From positions 1 through 64,000 of the forward strand of contig JBEVKF010000098.1 of NCBI GenBank assembly GCA_040509755.1: a DNA stretch of 64,000 bases. Direction: 5' to 3'. Position 1 is the stretch's first letter; each line of letters opens with the position of its first letter. The position numbers and the translations under genes are program-made. The notes beneath the pieces were generated by a model that saw only the letters and a list, made by a program, of their open reading frames with translations, ran no database searches and was not told where the DNA came from. This stretch comes from JACVRW01 sp040509755 (GTDB lineage Bacteria; Actinomycetota; Thermoleophilia; Solirubrobacterales; Thermoleophilaceae). Shown one piece after another: positions 34,006-41,768 of this stretch.

Positions 34006-34434
34006 TCAACTCGTCCGGCGCTCGGGAAATCTGGGCAGGCCGTCGTCCGGGATCGGCTCCCAAGCGGCCGCGAAGGCGACGAATTGGCGGTAGGAGAGCC
34101 GGATGCCGGGGTCGCTGTCGAAGGTGCCCATGCGCACGCTGATCTGCTCGGGGTCGGACGGGTTGCGGCTGAAGAGGGCCGAGCCGCAACTTGAGCAGAA
34201 CGCCTTCTCGAAGCCGTCCGCCGGCCGGTACACCTCGATGCGATCCTCGCCGCGGGCGATTCGAAACGAGCCGGGCGCCACGCGGGCGCTCGCCGAAGCC
34301 GACCCGCCCGTTCGCCGCTGGCAGCGCGTGCAGTGGCAATACCCGGCGGCCTCGAGCGGGGCGTCGACCTCGTAGCGCACCTCGCCGCACATGCAGCCGC
34401 CGGTGAGCGGCAGAGCGGGCGTCAGGGCTTCCAT
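34006..34434 (-). CDS. GFA family (Mss4-like zinc) protein
   Basis: A 142-aa protein of the glutathione-dependent formaldehyde-activating enzyme/CENP-V family. The zinc-binding cysteines are clear: GGCMCGEVRYEV (about 12-15), YCHCTRCQRRTG (about 33-40) and FCSSCGSALF (about 79-84). The exact reaction of most members is unknown. It heads the operon with the cupin and GST genes. The long imperfect hairpin at 34446-34556 lies just upstream of its start. Confidence 0.85.
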   Translation of the reverse strand: MEALTPALPLTGGCMCGEVRYEVDAPLEAAGYCHCTRCQRRTGGSASASARVAPGSFRIARGEDRIEVYRPADGFEKAFCSSCGSALFSRNPSDPEQISVRMGTFDSDPGIRLSYRQFVAFAAAWEPIPDDGLPRFPERRTS

Positions 34435-34445
34435 CCGCGCGAGGC

Positions 34446-34556
34446 TAGATGATTGGTTCCGAATCCGTGTGCCTGCGGGGGCGCGCCAGACCAAGCTGAT
34501 CCAGCGCCGGTATGGCGCGTCATCCGAAGGTGCAGGGATTTGGAATCAGTCATCTA
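34446..34556. repeat. 111-bp long imperfect inverted repeat (MITE- or structured-RNA-like)
   Basis: The outer arms of 21 nt, 34446-34466 and 34536-34556, match at 18 of 21 positions (left arm starts TAGATGATTGGTTCC). A nested pair GGCGCGCCA/TGGCGCGTC (8 of 9) lies inside, and ACC/GGT closes the centre, so the whole segment can fold into one long hairpin. It fills most of the gap between the divergent GFA and cpaF genes. The origin is unknown. Confidence 0.6.
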
Positions 34557-34591
34557 CGCGCGGGAGGGGCGAATTCCTCACGCTCGTCCCT

Positions 34592-35782
34592 TTGCCGGGG
34601 GTGGAGGCCCTGGACGAGCTGGCGGTCGCGCTGCGGACGCGGTTGGTGGAGCGCGCGCGCGACGGAACGGCGGGCGGGTCGCTCGATGACGAGGTGCGTT
34701 CGCTGGTCGAGCGCGAGGCGGCGCCGCTGCCCGACGCCGACCGCGCGGAGCTGGCCGCGCGGGTGGTGCTGCTTGCCACCGGGCTCGGCCCGCTCGAGCC
34801 GCTGCTCGCCGACCCGGGGGTTGACGAGGTGATGGTCAACGGCCCGGGCTCGGTCTACATCGAGCGGCGCGGGCGCCTCGAGCGCGCGCCGGTCGAGTTC
34901 GCCGGCGATGCCGAACTGCTGCACGCGATCGAGCGGGTGCTCGCCCCGCTCGGCCGCCGGGTCGACCAGGCGTCGCCGCTGTGCGACGCGCGGCTGGCGG
35001 ATGGCTCGCGCGTGAACGTGGTGATCCCGCCGCTGTCGCTGTCGGGGCCCTGCCTCACGATCCGCCGCTTTCGGCGCGAGGGCTTCTCACTGCGCGACCT
35101 GGTGGCCGGTGCGACGCTGCCGGCGGAGCTGGCCGAGTTCCTGGCGGTGTGTGTGGCGGCGCGGGCGTCGGTGCTGGTCAGCGGCGGCACAGGCTCGGGA
35201 AAGACCACCACGCTCAATGCCCTGTCGGGCGCGATCCCGGGTGAGGAGCGCATCGTCACGATCGAGGACGCCGCCGAGCTGCGGCTGCGCCAGCGCCACG
35301 TGGTGCGCCTGGAGGCACGGCCGGCCAACCTGGAAGGCCACGGCGAGGTGACGATCCGCCAGCTCGTGCGAAATGCGCTGCGAATGCGGCCGGACCGGAT
35401 CGTGGTCGGAGAGGTACGCGGAGGAGAAGCGCTCGACATGCTTCAGGCGCTGAACACCGGCCACGACGGGTCGCTCACAACCGTGCACGCGAACTCGCCC
35501 GAGGACGCGCTGCGGCGGGTGGAGACGCTGGCGCTGATGGCCGGGGTGGGCCTGCCGCATGGGGCTGTCCGCGAGCAGGCGGCGAGCGCACTCGACCTGG
35601 TGGTCCACCAGGCCCGCCTCGCCGACGGCGCACGGGCCGTGGCGTCGGTCACCGAGGTCGTGCGGGTCGCCGGCGGAGCCGGCGTGCGCGAGCTCTATCG
35701 CCGGGGCGGCGAGCTACGCCCGCCGGCGGACGGCCGGCTGGCGGAGCGGGTGGCGTCTCTGCGGCGGGATGGGCCGGCGTGA
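34592..35782 (+). CDS. cpaF: Tad/Flp secretion ATPase CpaF (TadA)
   Basis: Hexameric motor ATPase of a Tad/Flp type pilus or secretion machine, about 396 aa. An N-terminal helical domain leads to GLGPLEPLLADPGVDEVMVNGPG (CpaF signature). Walker A is VSGGTGSGKTTTLNAL (about residue 200), the Asp box is IVTIEDAAELRL, and NALRMRPDRIVVGEVRGGEALDMLQALNTGHDG is Walker B with the His box. The start is uncertain: TTG 34592 is used because earlier sequence in frame runs through the long hairpin, and GTG 34601 is an alternative. The stop overlaps tadB (GTGA). Confidence 0.88.
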   Translation: MPGVEALDELAVALRTRLVERARDGTAGGSLDDEVRSLVEREAAPLPDADRAELAARVVLLATGLGPLEPLLADPGVDEVMVNGPGSVYIERRGRLERAPVEFAGDAELLHAIERVLAPLGRRVDQASPLCDARLADGSRVNVVIPPLSLSGPCLTIRRFRREGFSLRDLVAGATLPAELAEFLAVCVAARASVLVSGGTGSGKTTTLNALSGAIPGEERIVTIEDAAELRLRQRHVVRLEARPANLEGHGEVTIRQLVRNALRMRPDRIVVGEVRGGEALDMLQALNTGHDGSLTTVHANSPEDALRRVETLALMAGVGLPHGAVREQAASALDLVVHQARLADGARAVASVTEVVRVAGGAGVRELYRRGGELRPPADGRLAERVASLRRDGPA

Positions 35783-36636
35783 GTGCGTCGGTTGCGCTCG
35801 CGCTGGTGGCCGGCGGCGCCGGGGCGGTCGCCGCACGCGATCTGCTCGGCGCGGACGCGATCGCGCGGGGGGCAGGGGCCGCGCGCGGACTTGCGGGATT
35901 GGTGGACGCCGTGGTCACGCTCGGGCGCGAGGGCCGCGATCCCGGTGCGCCCGAGCGGCGGCGGCTGCTCTTGGCCGGCTCGGCGGCGGCTTTCGGGGTT
36001 GGGGCGTTCCTGGCCGGTCCGCTCGCCGGCGCCGTCCTGGCGGCGGGCGGGCCGTGGGCGGTCGCCAGGGGCCTGCGGGCGCGCCGCGAGCGCTCCAGGC
36101 GGGCGGTCGATCTCGAGGTGCCGGGCCTGGCGCTCGCGGTGGCCGACGCCCTCGCCGGCGGGCACTCGCTGCGCGGTGCGGTCATCGAGGCCACACGCTC
36201 CGCGTCGGGCGCCGCCGGCCACGAGCTGCGCCGCACCGCCGCCGAGCTGGGCGCGGGCGCGCGCACCGAGGATGCACTCCAGGCGATGCGCTCCCGGGTC
36301 CGCTCGCCGCGGCTGGACACGGTCGTGGCCGCGTGCCTGCTTCAGCGCAGCGCAGGCGGCGACCTCGCGCGCCTGCTGCGCGAGAGCGCGCGGGCCATGG
36401 AGGAGGGCTCGCGGCTCGAGGGCGAGCTGCGCGCCGCCACGGCCCAGGCGCGCTTCACCGGGGTGCTCGTGGTGCTCCTGCCACTCGGCGGCGCCCTGCT
36501 CGCCGAGCTCGCGAGCCCAGGCTGGGCGCTCGGCCTGATGAGCTCCTTCCTCACGGCTTGGCTCGTGGGCATCGCCGTCGTCCTGCAGGTGGTGGCCGCG
36601 GTGGCGATACGCCGCCTCGGAAGGCTGCGCGCGTGA
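35779..36636 (+). CDS. tadB: Tad/Flp membrane platform protein TadB
   Basis: A 285-aa inner-membrane protein of the type II secretion F family, forming the platform on which CpaF acts. Hydrophobic segments lie at about 3-22, 65-95, 225-245 and 255-278. The cytosolic GspF-like domain lies between them, with LEVPGLALAVADALAGGHSLRGAVIEA and the RSAGGDLARLLRESARAMEEG stretch. GTG 35779 overlaps cpaF, and the stop overlaps tadC. Confidence 0.82.
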   Translation: MSASVALALVAGGAGAVAARDLLGADAIARGAGAARGLAGLVDAVVTLGREGRDPGAPERRRLLLAGSAAAFGVGAFLAGPLAGAVLAAGGPWAVARGLRARRERSRRAVDLEVPGLALAVADALAGGHSLRGAVIEATRSASGAAGHELRRTAAELGAGARTEDALQAMRSRVRSPRLDTVVAACLLQRSAGGDLARLLRESARAMEEGSRLEGELRAATAQARFTGVLVVLLPLGGALLAELASPGWALGLMSSFLTAWLVGIAVVLQVVAAVAIRRLGRLRA

Positions 36637-37529
36637 GCCCGGCCGTGGTGCTCTCGTTCGCCGCGTGCACTTCGGCGGTGATGGGAGCGGGGCTGCTCGC
36701 GCGGCCGCCGGCCGAGCGGGCCGCACCCGGCGCTGGGCGCGCCGCGCCCGGCGGCGGACCGCGCCTGCTCCGATTGCTCGCCCGCGCCGGCGGGCAGGTG
36801 CGGCCGGCCCGCTTCCAGGCGCCGCGCGATCTCGACGCGAGGATCGCCGCCGCGGGCCGGCCGGGCGGACTCGGCGCCCGGGAGCTGATGGCCGCGAAGG
36901 TTGGCGCGGCGGTCGCCTGCGGTGTGGCGGGAGCGATCCTTTCCACGGTGACCCCCGGACGCCTCGGCGTCGCGCTCGTCGCGGCGGCGCCGGCGGCGGC
37001 CTTCCTGGCTCCGGACCTGTGGCTGATGCGGCGGGCGAACGAGCGCGCACGGCGCATCCGGCGCGAGCTGCCGGCTCTCCTCGACCTGTTGCGAGTCAGC
37101 GTCGAGGCCGGGCGCTCGCTGCCGGCCGCGCTGAGGGATGTGGGCGCGCGTGCCCGCGGCCCGCTGGCGGGCGAATGGCTCACCGCCGGTAGGGCGGTCA
37201 CGCTCGGCATCCCGCTCGAGGCGGCGCTCTCCGAGCTGGCCGCCCGCGCTCCGCTGCCCGAGGTCCGGGCGCTGGTGGCGGCTCTAGATCGTTCGCGTCG
37301 CCACGGCGCGCCGCTGGCCGAGACGCTGGCGGCCCAGGCCCGCGACGCACGATTTGCCCTCGCGCGAAGCGCCCGCGAGGAGGCCGCCCGCGCGGGACCC
37401 AAGATCCAACTCGTGGTCGCCCTCCTGCTCGTCCCATCGGTGCTCTTGCTCGTGGCCGCCGCGCTGCTCTCGGCGCTGCTCGCCGGGAACGGCGCCGGCG
37501 GCGCGGGCGGCATCGTGCTCGGCCTCTAG
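36633..37529 (+). CDS. tadC: Tad/Flp membrane platform protein TadC
   Basis: A 298-aa second GspF-type membrane protein, GTG start 36633 overlapping tadB. Membrane helices lie at about 3-20, 88-105, 112-130 and 265-290. The cytosolic domain has RIRRELPALLDLLRVSVEAGRSLPAALRDV and ALDRSRRHGAPLAETLAAQA. No pilin, TadE/F-like pseudopilin, prepilin peptidase (CpaA) or CpaE gene follows. The operon is therefore a motor core only, its other parts being elsewhere. The CpaB-like protein at 17393 may belong to it. Confidence 0.8.
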   Translation: MSPAVVLSFAACTSAVMGAGLLARPPAERAAPGAGRAAPGGGPRLLRLLARAGGQVRPARFQAPRDLDARIAAAGRPGGLGARELMAAKVGAAVACGVAGAILSTVTPGRLGVALVAAAPAAAFLAPDLWLMRRANERARRIRRELPALLDLLRVSVEAGRSLPAALRDVGARARGPLAGEWLTAGRAVTLGIPLEAALSELAARAPLPEVRALVAALDRSRRHGAPLAETLAAQARDARFALARSAREEAARAGPKIQLVVALLLVPSVLLLVAAALLSALLAGNGAGGAGGIVLGL

Positions 37530-37760
37530 CGCCGGTCGACAGGGGCGATTTCTCGCCACCGTCCTGCTTTGGGCTTGCAGGGCAACAGCAGGCAGGCCGG
37601 TGGAGCTCGGCCGCTCACCTGCAACGGACCTTGCAGGGCGAGGCGCCCAGCGGCGCCGCCAGGCGGCGGTCTCCCACCGGTTCTTGGGCCCTCAACACCG
37701 CTCCACAGAGCGAAAAACCCGATCCCGTTGACGGGGACGACACCTCCGTCGGACGGAAAA
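37530..37760 (+). other. Gene-free structured region between tadC and the mraZ operator
   Basis: This is the larger part of a 355-bp stretch (37530-37884) without a gene. It holds several potential hairpins: CCTGCAA (37618-37624) with TTGCAGG (37631-37637), and a GCCGCC/GGCGG pair near 37655-37670. CTTGCAGGGC occurs twice, at 37574 and 37630. No reading frame looks coding. I cannot match it to a known riboswitch; a small RNA, terminator array or long leader is possible. Confidence 0.35.
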
Positions 37761-37805
37761 GTGGGGGAAGGTGTTGCTAGGTGGGAGAAAGTGGGATACG
37801 GTGGC
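37761..37805 (+). promoter_or_regulatory. MraZ operator: five GTG-type boxes with exact 10-bp period
   Basis: GTGGG, GTGTT, GTGGG, GTGGG and GTGGC begin at 37761, 37771, 37781, 37791 and 37801, each separated by 5 bases. MraZ proteins are known to bind TGGG-type direct repeats with 5-base spacers upstream of the dcw operon. The five-box array suggests cooperative autorepression by the mraZ product 80 bp downstream. Confidence 0.8.
37774..37802 (+). promoter_or_regulatory. Candidate dcw promoter overlapping the MraZ boxes
   Basis: TTGCTA (37774-37779) and TACGGT (37797-37802), 17 bases apart, fit a SigA-type promoter lying inside the MraZ boxes. Bound MraZ would then block it. TTGACG at 37728-37733 is another -35-like hexamer without a good -10. 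The proposal is inference from sequence only. Confidence 0.35.
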
Positions 37806-37816
37806 CAGGACAAATC

Positions 37817-37857
37817 GACCGGAGTGGCGGGGCTCCTCCCACTCCGCCACTCCGGTC
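37817..37857 (+). promoter_or_regulatory. Perfect 14-bp hairpin in the mraZ leader
   Basis: GACCGGAGTGGCGG (37817-37830) is perfectly complementary to 37844-37857 around a 13-nt loop. It lies in the mraZ leader, 14 bases before the CAGGGA ribosome site. There is no T-run, so a simple terminator is unlikely. It may stabilise the mRNA, or modulate access to the start region. Confidence 0.65.
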
Positions 37858-37884
37858 AGAACTCTTTCCTCAGGGATATGACCG

Positions 37885-38319
37885 TTGGCATTTCGGGGCC
37901 ACTTCGAGCACTCGCTGGACGTGAAAAACCGGCTCAGCATCCCGGCTCGGTTCCGCGCGTCCTTCGCCAACGGCACTGTTCTCGCCAAGGATCCCGAGAC
38001 CTGCGTTGCGATCTGGACCCCGGACACGCACGAGGCGATCATCGAGCGCGCCCTGAGCGGCCTGAACCCGATGGGGTCGCAGTACCGCAAGCTCAGCCGC
38101 TTCTACCAAGGCAACTCCTTCGAGATCGACCTGGATGCGAGCGGGCGCGTCACGCTGCCGCCACCGCTGCTAGCGCACGCGGACATCGACAAGGACGTCG
38201 TGGTGGTGGGGGTGGGAGATCATCTCGAGGTCTGGGGCAAGGCTCGATGGACTCGCGAGCAGAAGGCCCTCGACGCCCAGATCGAGGAGGTGACGGAGCG
38301 ACTTGGCGATCCTTCTTGA
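37885..38319 (+). CDS. mraZ: Transcriptional regulator MraZ
   Basis: A 144-aa ring-forming AbrB-fold DNA-binding protein, first gene of the dcw cluster. Two swapped-hairpin repeats are visible: FRGHFEHSLDVKNRLSIPARF (about 3-23, with the conserved DxKxRxxxP pattern) and FEIDLDASGRVTLPPPLLAHA (about 79-99). The TTG start at 37885 is preceded by CAGGGA at about 8 bases. It probably binds the five GTG-type boxes upstream and represses its own cluster. Confidence 0.9.
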   Translation: MAFRGHFEHSLDVKNRLSIPARFRASFANGTVLAKDPETCVAIWTPDTHEAIIERALSGLNPMGSQYRKLSRFYQGNSFEIDLDASGRVTLPPPLLAHADIDKDVVVVGVGDHLEVWGKARWTREQKALDAQIEEVTERLGDPS

Positions 38320-38320
38320 C

Positions 38321-39277
38321 ATGAGTCGCGTGCACGTACCGGTGCTGGCGGGCGAGCTGATCGAGCTGACGGCTCCCGCCGCCGGTGAGACCGCGGTCGA
38401 TTGCACGTTTGGCGCGGGCGGCCACGCCCGCCTGGTGGCCGAGCGCCTCGGCCCGACCGGGACGCTGGTCTGCATCGATCGCGACCCCGCGGCCCAGGCG
38501 CGCTTCGACGAGCTCGCGGACGAGGTCGCTTGCGAAACGCGCTTTCTGCGGATGGACTACGCCGACGCCCTGGCGCTGCTCGTCGAGGAGGAGCTCGGGG
38601 CCGACGTGGTCTACCTCGACCTCGGCATCTCCTCCATGCAGGTGGACGCACGCGAGCGCGGCTTCTCCTACTCCTACGACGCCCCGCTCGACATGCGCAT
38701 GGACACAGATCAGGAGCTCGACGCGCGCGCGGTCATCAACGGCTGGGACGAGCGCCAGCTGGCGCAGGTCTTCCGGCGCCTCGGCGAGGAGCCCAACGCG
38801 CGCCGGATCGCGCGCGAGATCGTGCGACGCCGCAAGCGCGCCCCCTTCGAGACGACGAGCCAGCTGGTCGAGGCGATCGAGGCGGCGTTGCCGGCTGCCG
38901 TACGGCGGGCCTTCGGGGGCGGCAGTCCCGCCAAGCGCGTGTTCCAGGCGGTGCGCATCGCCGTCAACGGCGAGCTCGACTCGCTCGACCGCGCCCTGCC
39001 GGCGGGCTGGGAGCTGCTGCGCCGCGACGGCAGGATGGCCGCGATCTCCTTCCATTCGCTGGAGGACCGGCGCGTCAAGCGCTTCTTCGCCGAGAAGGCC
39101 CGCGGCTGCACCTGCCCGCCCGACTTCCCGGTCTGCGTATGCGGCCACGAGCCCGAGGCTGAGGTCCTGACCCAGCGCGCCGTCGCGGCGACCCCCGGCG
39201 AGGTCGCGCAGAACCCGCGCTCCAAGTCCGGCCGGCTGCGGGCCGCCCGCAAGCTCGAGCCCGGGGACGGGGCCTGA
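38321..39277 (+). CDS. rsmH: 16S rRNA (cytosine(1402)-N(4))-methyltransferase RsmH
   Basis: SAM-dependent methyltransferase (MraW) acting on C1402 of 16S rRNA, about 318 aa. It begins HVPVLAGELIEL and has the SAM site VDCTFGAGGHARL. DLGISSMQVD, RGFSYSYDAPLDMRMD, the zinc-finger-like CTCPPDFPVCVCG and SFHSLEDRRVKRFF are all diagnostic. ATG 38321 follows the mraZ stop by one base. A TTG at 38303 with GGAG just upstream would overlap mraZ and add six residues. Confidence 0.92.
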   Translation: MSRVHVPVLAGELIELTAPAAGETAVDCTFGAGGHARLVAERLGPTGTLVCIDRDPAAQARFDELADEVACETRFLRMDYADALALLVEEELGADVVYLDLGISSMQVDARERGFSYSYDAPLDMRMDTDQELDARAVINGWDERQLAQVFRRLGEEPNARRIAREIVRRRKRAPFETTSQLVEAIEAALPAAVRRAFGGGSPAKRVFQAVRIAVNGELDSLDRALPAGWELLRRDGRMAAISFHSLEDRRVKRFFAEKARGCTCPPDFPVCVCGHEPEAEVLTQRAVAATPGEVAQNPRSKSGRLRAARKLEPGDGA

Positions 39278-39981
39278 TGGCCCGCGCCGCCGCCGCGCGT
39301 GTCGCGCCGGCGCGCACGGCGCCCGCACGGCCGCATCCCGCCCGCCGCCGCCCGGTCGCACCCACGCGCAAGCCGGTCGCCCCCGCGCGCAAGCCGGCCC
39401 GCCGCGCTTCCGGTCACGGCAAGGTCAAGGCCGCGGTCAGGCCCGGCGGCGCCCGCATCCTCGACGCCCTGCTGCACGGACGCAGCTGGATCGCACTCGT
39501 CGGCGTGCTGCTGGCCGGGATCGTGTTCTTCAACGTCGACCTGCTCCAGATGAACCGTGAGATCACGCAGGTGGCCGAGCGCGCGGCGCAGGTCAAGCGC
39601 GAGAACGCGCGGCTGCGCCTCGACGTCGCCCGTCTCGCCAGCAGCGAGCGCATCCAGGAGACGGCCGCCGGTCTCGGCCTCGTGCTGCCCGCCCCGGGAC
39701 AGGTGCGCTACCTCGAGTCGCACCCGCGGCTCGACGCCACCCAGGCGGCGAAGCGCATGACGGCTCCCAACCTCACCTACGTCGCGCCCGTTCCGGTCAC
39801 CACCCTGCCCGACCCCGCTCTCCCCACGACAGACCCCTCCCTGATGGGCGACCCGGCCGCCACCACGACCGACCCGGCCGCCGCCGATCCCACCACAACG
39901 CCGCCGACCACCGCCACGCCGCCGACCACCGCCACCACGACCCCGCCGGGCACTCAGACGGCGACGGGAGTGGTGGAGTGA
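39277..39981 (+). CDS. ftsL: FtsL-like septum formation protein
   Basis: A 234-aa bitopic division protein by position and architecture. It has a basic Ala/Arg/Pro-rich cytosolic tail (1-68) and a single membrane helix (about 70-88, IALVGVLLAGIVFF). A leucine-rich coiled coil follows (about 89-130, LLQMNREITQVAERAAQVKRENARLRL) with a short LGLVLPAPGQVRYLE segment. The final third is a Pro/Thr-rich low-complexity extracytoplasmic tail. FtsL normally pairs with FtsB and FtsQ to activate FtsW-FtsI. The ATG overlaps the rsmH stop. Confidence 0.8.
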   Translation: MARAAAARVAPARTAPARPHPARRRPVAPTRKPVAPARKPARRASGHGKVKAAVRPGGARILDALLHGRSWIALVGVLLAGIVFFNVDLLQMNREITQVAERAAQVKRENARLRLDVARLASSERIQETAAGLGLVLPAPGQVRYLESHPRLDATQAAKRMTAPNLTYVAPVPVTTLPDPALPTTDPSLMGDPAATTTDPAAADPTTTPPTTATPPTTATTTPPGTQTATGVVE

Positions 39982-40018
39982 GGCCACCCGGGGCGGGAGC
40001 GGCGCGGCAGGCGTAGCC

Positions 40019-41656
40019 GTGAGGCTGGTCGAGCGCAGGATCGGGCTCCTGTTCGCCCTCTTCCTGCTCCTGCTCGGCGCCGCCACGCTGCGAGCCGTCT
40101 GGATCGGCACCGTCAAGGCCGACTCGCTCGGCGAGCGGGCGCTCCAGCAGCAGGTCGAGGATCTCGAGATCACCGCCCGGCGGGGGATGATCCTCGACCG
40201 CAACGGAGTCGAGCTCGCGGTGTCCGAGGACGCCGTGACCGTGTTCGCCCATCCGTTCCTGATCGACGACCCGGCTGAGGTCGCCGCGCGACTCTCCCCG
40301 CTGCTCGGCCGCTCCGAGGAGGAGCTGCTGAAGAAGCTGAGCGACCGGGACGAGAGCTTCGTCTACCTGCGCCACAGAATGGATGCCTCGCTCGGCCACC
40401 GGATCGGCGAGCTCAGCATCGAGGGCATCGACACCGTGCTCGAGCCCAAGCGCACGTATCCACAGGGTCACCTAGCCGCGCAGGTGCTGGGGACCGTCGG
40501 CATAGAGAACACCGGGCTGGCCGGAATCGAGTACTCCCTCGACGAGGAGCTGGCCGGCGACGACGGGCACCGCCGCGTCGTCAAGGACGCCCTGGGCGAG
40601 CCGGTGAGCCTGATCGAGACCGACCGCGCCGAGTCTGGGGAAGACGTGCGGCTGACCCTCGACGCCGCGATCCAGGAGCGGGTCGAGGCCGTGATGAGCG
40701 AGGTCGGCCAGACCTACACGCCGGCCGGCGCCACGGCGCTCGTCATGGACCCGCGCACCGGAGCAATCCTGGCGCTCGCCAACTGGCCGCGCGTGGACGC
40801 CAACGACGTGGGGGGCTCACCGACATATGCGAGCAAGAACCGGGCGGTCCAGTTCAACTACGAGCCGGGCTCGACCTTCAAGGCGTTCACGGTCGCGGGC
40901 GCGCTGGAGGACCGGCTCGTGACTCCCGACACCCCGTTCGAGGTCGGTCCGACGATCCAGGTGGCCGACCGGGTGGTTGGCGAGGCCCACGACGGCGGCG
41001 GCGGGACCCTGACTACCACCGACATCCTCACCCAGTCCTCCAACGTCGGCACGGTGATGATCGGCCTCAGGCTGGGCAAGATCCGCTTTGACCACTGGGT
41101 GCGGCGCTTCGGATTCTCCAAGCCGACCGGCGTGGACCTCCCGGGCGAGGATCGCGGCATCGTGCTCGACGTCGAGAACTACTCGGACTCGTCAATCGGG
41201 AACATGCCGATCGGCCAGGGGATCTCGGTCACTCCCATCCAGATGGCCGCGGCCTACACCGCGATCGCCAACGGCGGTCTCAAGCGCCAGCCCTACATCG
41301 TGGCCGGGGACCGCAAGCCGCCCACGCGCGTCCTCTCGAAGCGCACCGCCGGTCAGGTCTCCCACATGCTCGAGGGCGTGCTGAGCGCGGGCGGGACCGC
41401 ACAGGAGGCCGCCGTGGACGGATACACGCTGGCGGGCAAGACCGGCACGGCCGAGAAGGCGGAGAACGGCACCTATTCGAAGACCGACTTCGTCGCCTCG
41501 TTCATCGGCTACGCGCCGGCGAAGGACCCGCGCCTGCTGGTCTCGGTCATGGTGGATGAGCCGCGCGGCGACATCTACGGCGGCACGGTCGCTGCGCCCG
41601 CCTTCGAGCGCATCATGGAGTTCGCGCTGCCCTACCTGAAGATTCCTCCGCGCTAA
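40019..41656 (+). CDS. ftsI: Division-specific peptidoglycan transpeptidase (penicillin-binding protein FtsI/PBP3)
   Basis: Class B penicillin-binding protein cross-linking septal peptidoglycan, 545 aa. An N-terminal membrane helix (about 8-28) is followed by the dimerisation domain starting ITARRGMILDRNG. The transpeptidase motifs are S-x-x-K at Ser285 (STFK), SxN at Ser340-Ser341-Asn342 (SSN) and KTG at Lys474 (KTGT). The GTG start at 40019 gives the expected short cytosolic tail. It has no PASTA repeats. It works with FtsW, nine kb downstream. Confidence 0.92.
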   Translation: MRLVERRIGLLFALFLLLLGAATLRAVWIGTVKADSLGERALQQQVEDLEITARRGMILDRNGVELAVSEDAVTVFAHPFLIDDPAEVAARLSPLLGRSEEELLKKLSDRDESFVYLRHRMDASLGHRIGELSIEGIDTVLEPKRTYPQGHLAAQVLGTVGIENTGLAGIEYSLDEELAGDDGHRRVVKDALGEPVSLIETDRAESGEDVRLTLDAAIQERVEAVMSEVGQTYTPAGATALVMDPRTGAILALANWPRVDANDVGGSPTYASKNRAVQFNYEPGSTFKAFTVAGALEDRLVTPDTPFEVGPTIQVADRVVGEAHDGGGGTLTTTDILTQSSNVGTVMIGLRLGKIRFDHWVRRFGFSKPTGVDLPGEDRGIVLDVENYSDSSIGNMPIGQGISVTPIQMAAAYTAIANGGLKRQPYIVAGDRKPPTRVLSKRTAGQVSHMLEGVLSAGGTAQEAAVDGYTLAGKTGTAEKAENGTYSKTDFVASFIGYAPAKDPRLLVSVMVDEPRGDIYGGTVAAPAFERIMEFALPYLKIPPR

Positions 41657-41665
41657 AAAGCCAAC

Positions 41666-41762
41666 CCCAGCCAGACATCAGCGGGGGTCCGGGGGCGTGA
41701 GCCCCCGGGTTGCCCAAGCCCAGCCAGACATCAGCGCGGGTCCGGGGGCGTGAGCCCCCGGT
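41666..41762. repeat. Two direct copies (53-bp period) of a hairpin element between convergent genes
   Basis: Nearly identical segments start at 41666 and 41719. Each has CCCAGCCAGACATCAGCG and then a perfect hairpin, CCGGGGGC-GTGA-GCCCCCGG (41689-41708 and 41742-41761). They fill the gap between the ends of ftsI and the minus-strand coiled-coil gene. They likely act as a bidirectional transcription barrier; the duplication looks recent. Confidence 0.75.
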
Positions 41763-41768
41763 TCCCAA

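Noticed and set aside
34456..34466. T-loop-like GGTTCCGAATCC suggesting a tRNA
   Set aside because: No acceptor stem, anticodon arm or CCA context can be folded around it; the bases are explained by the left arm of the long inverted repeat.
34391..34591. An earlier start for cpaF at 34391
   Set aside because: The added 67 residues would be read through the long palindrome and antisense to the start of the GFA gene, and do not resemble CpaF N-termini.
37565..37640. c-di-GMP riboswitch upstream of the dcw region
   Set aside because: A CAGGGCAA-like string occurs, but the tetraloop-receptor arrangement and second helix of the GEMM motif are not there.
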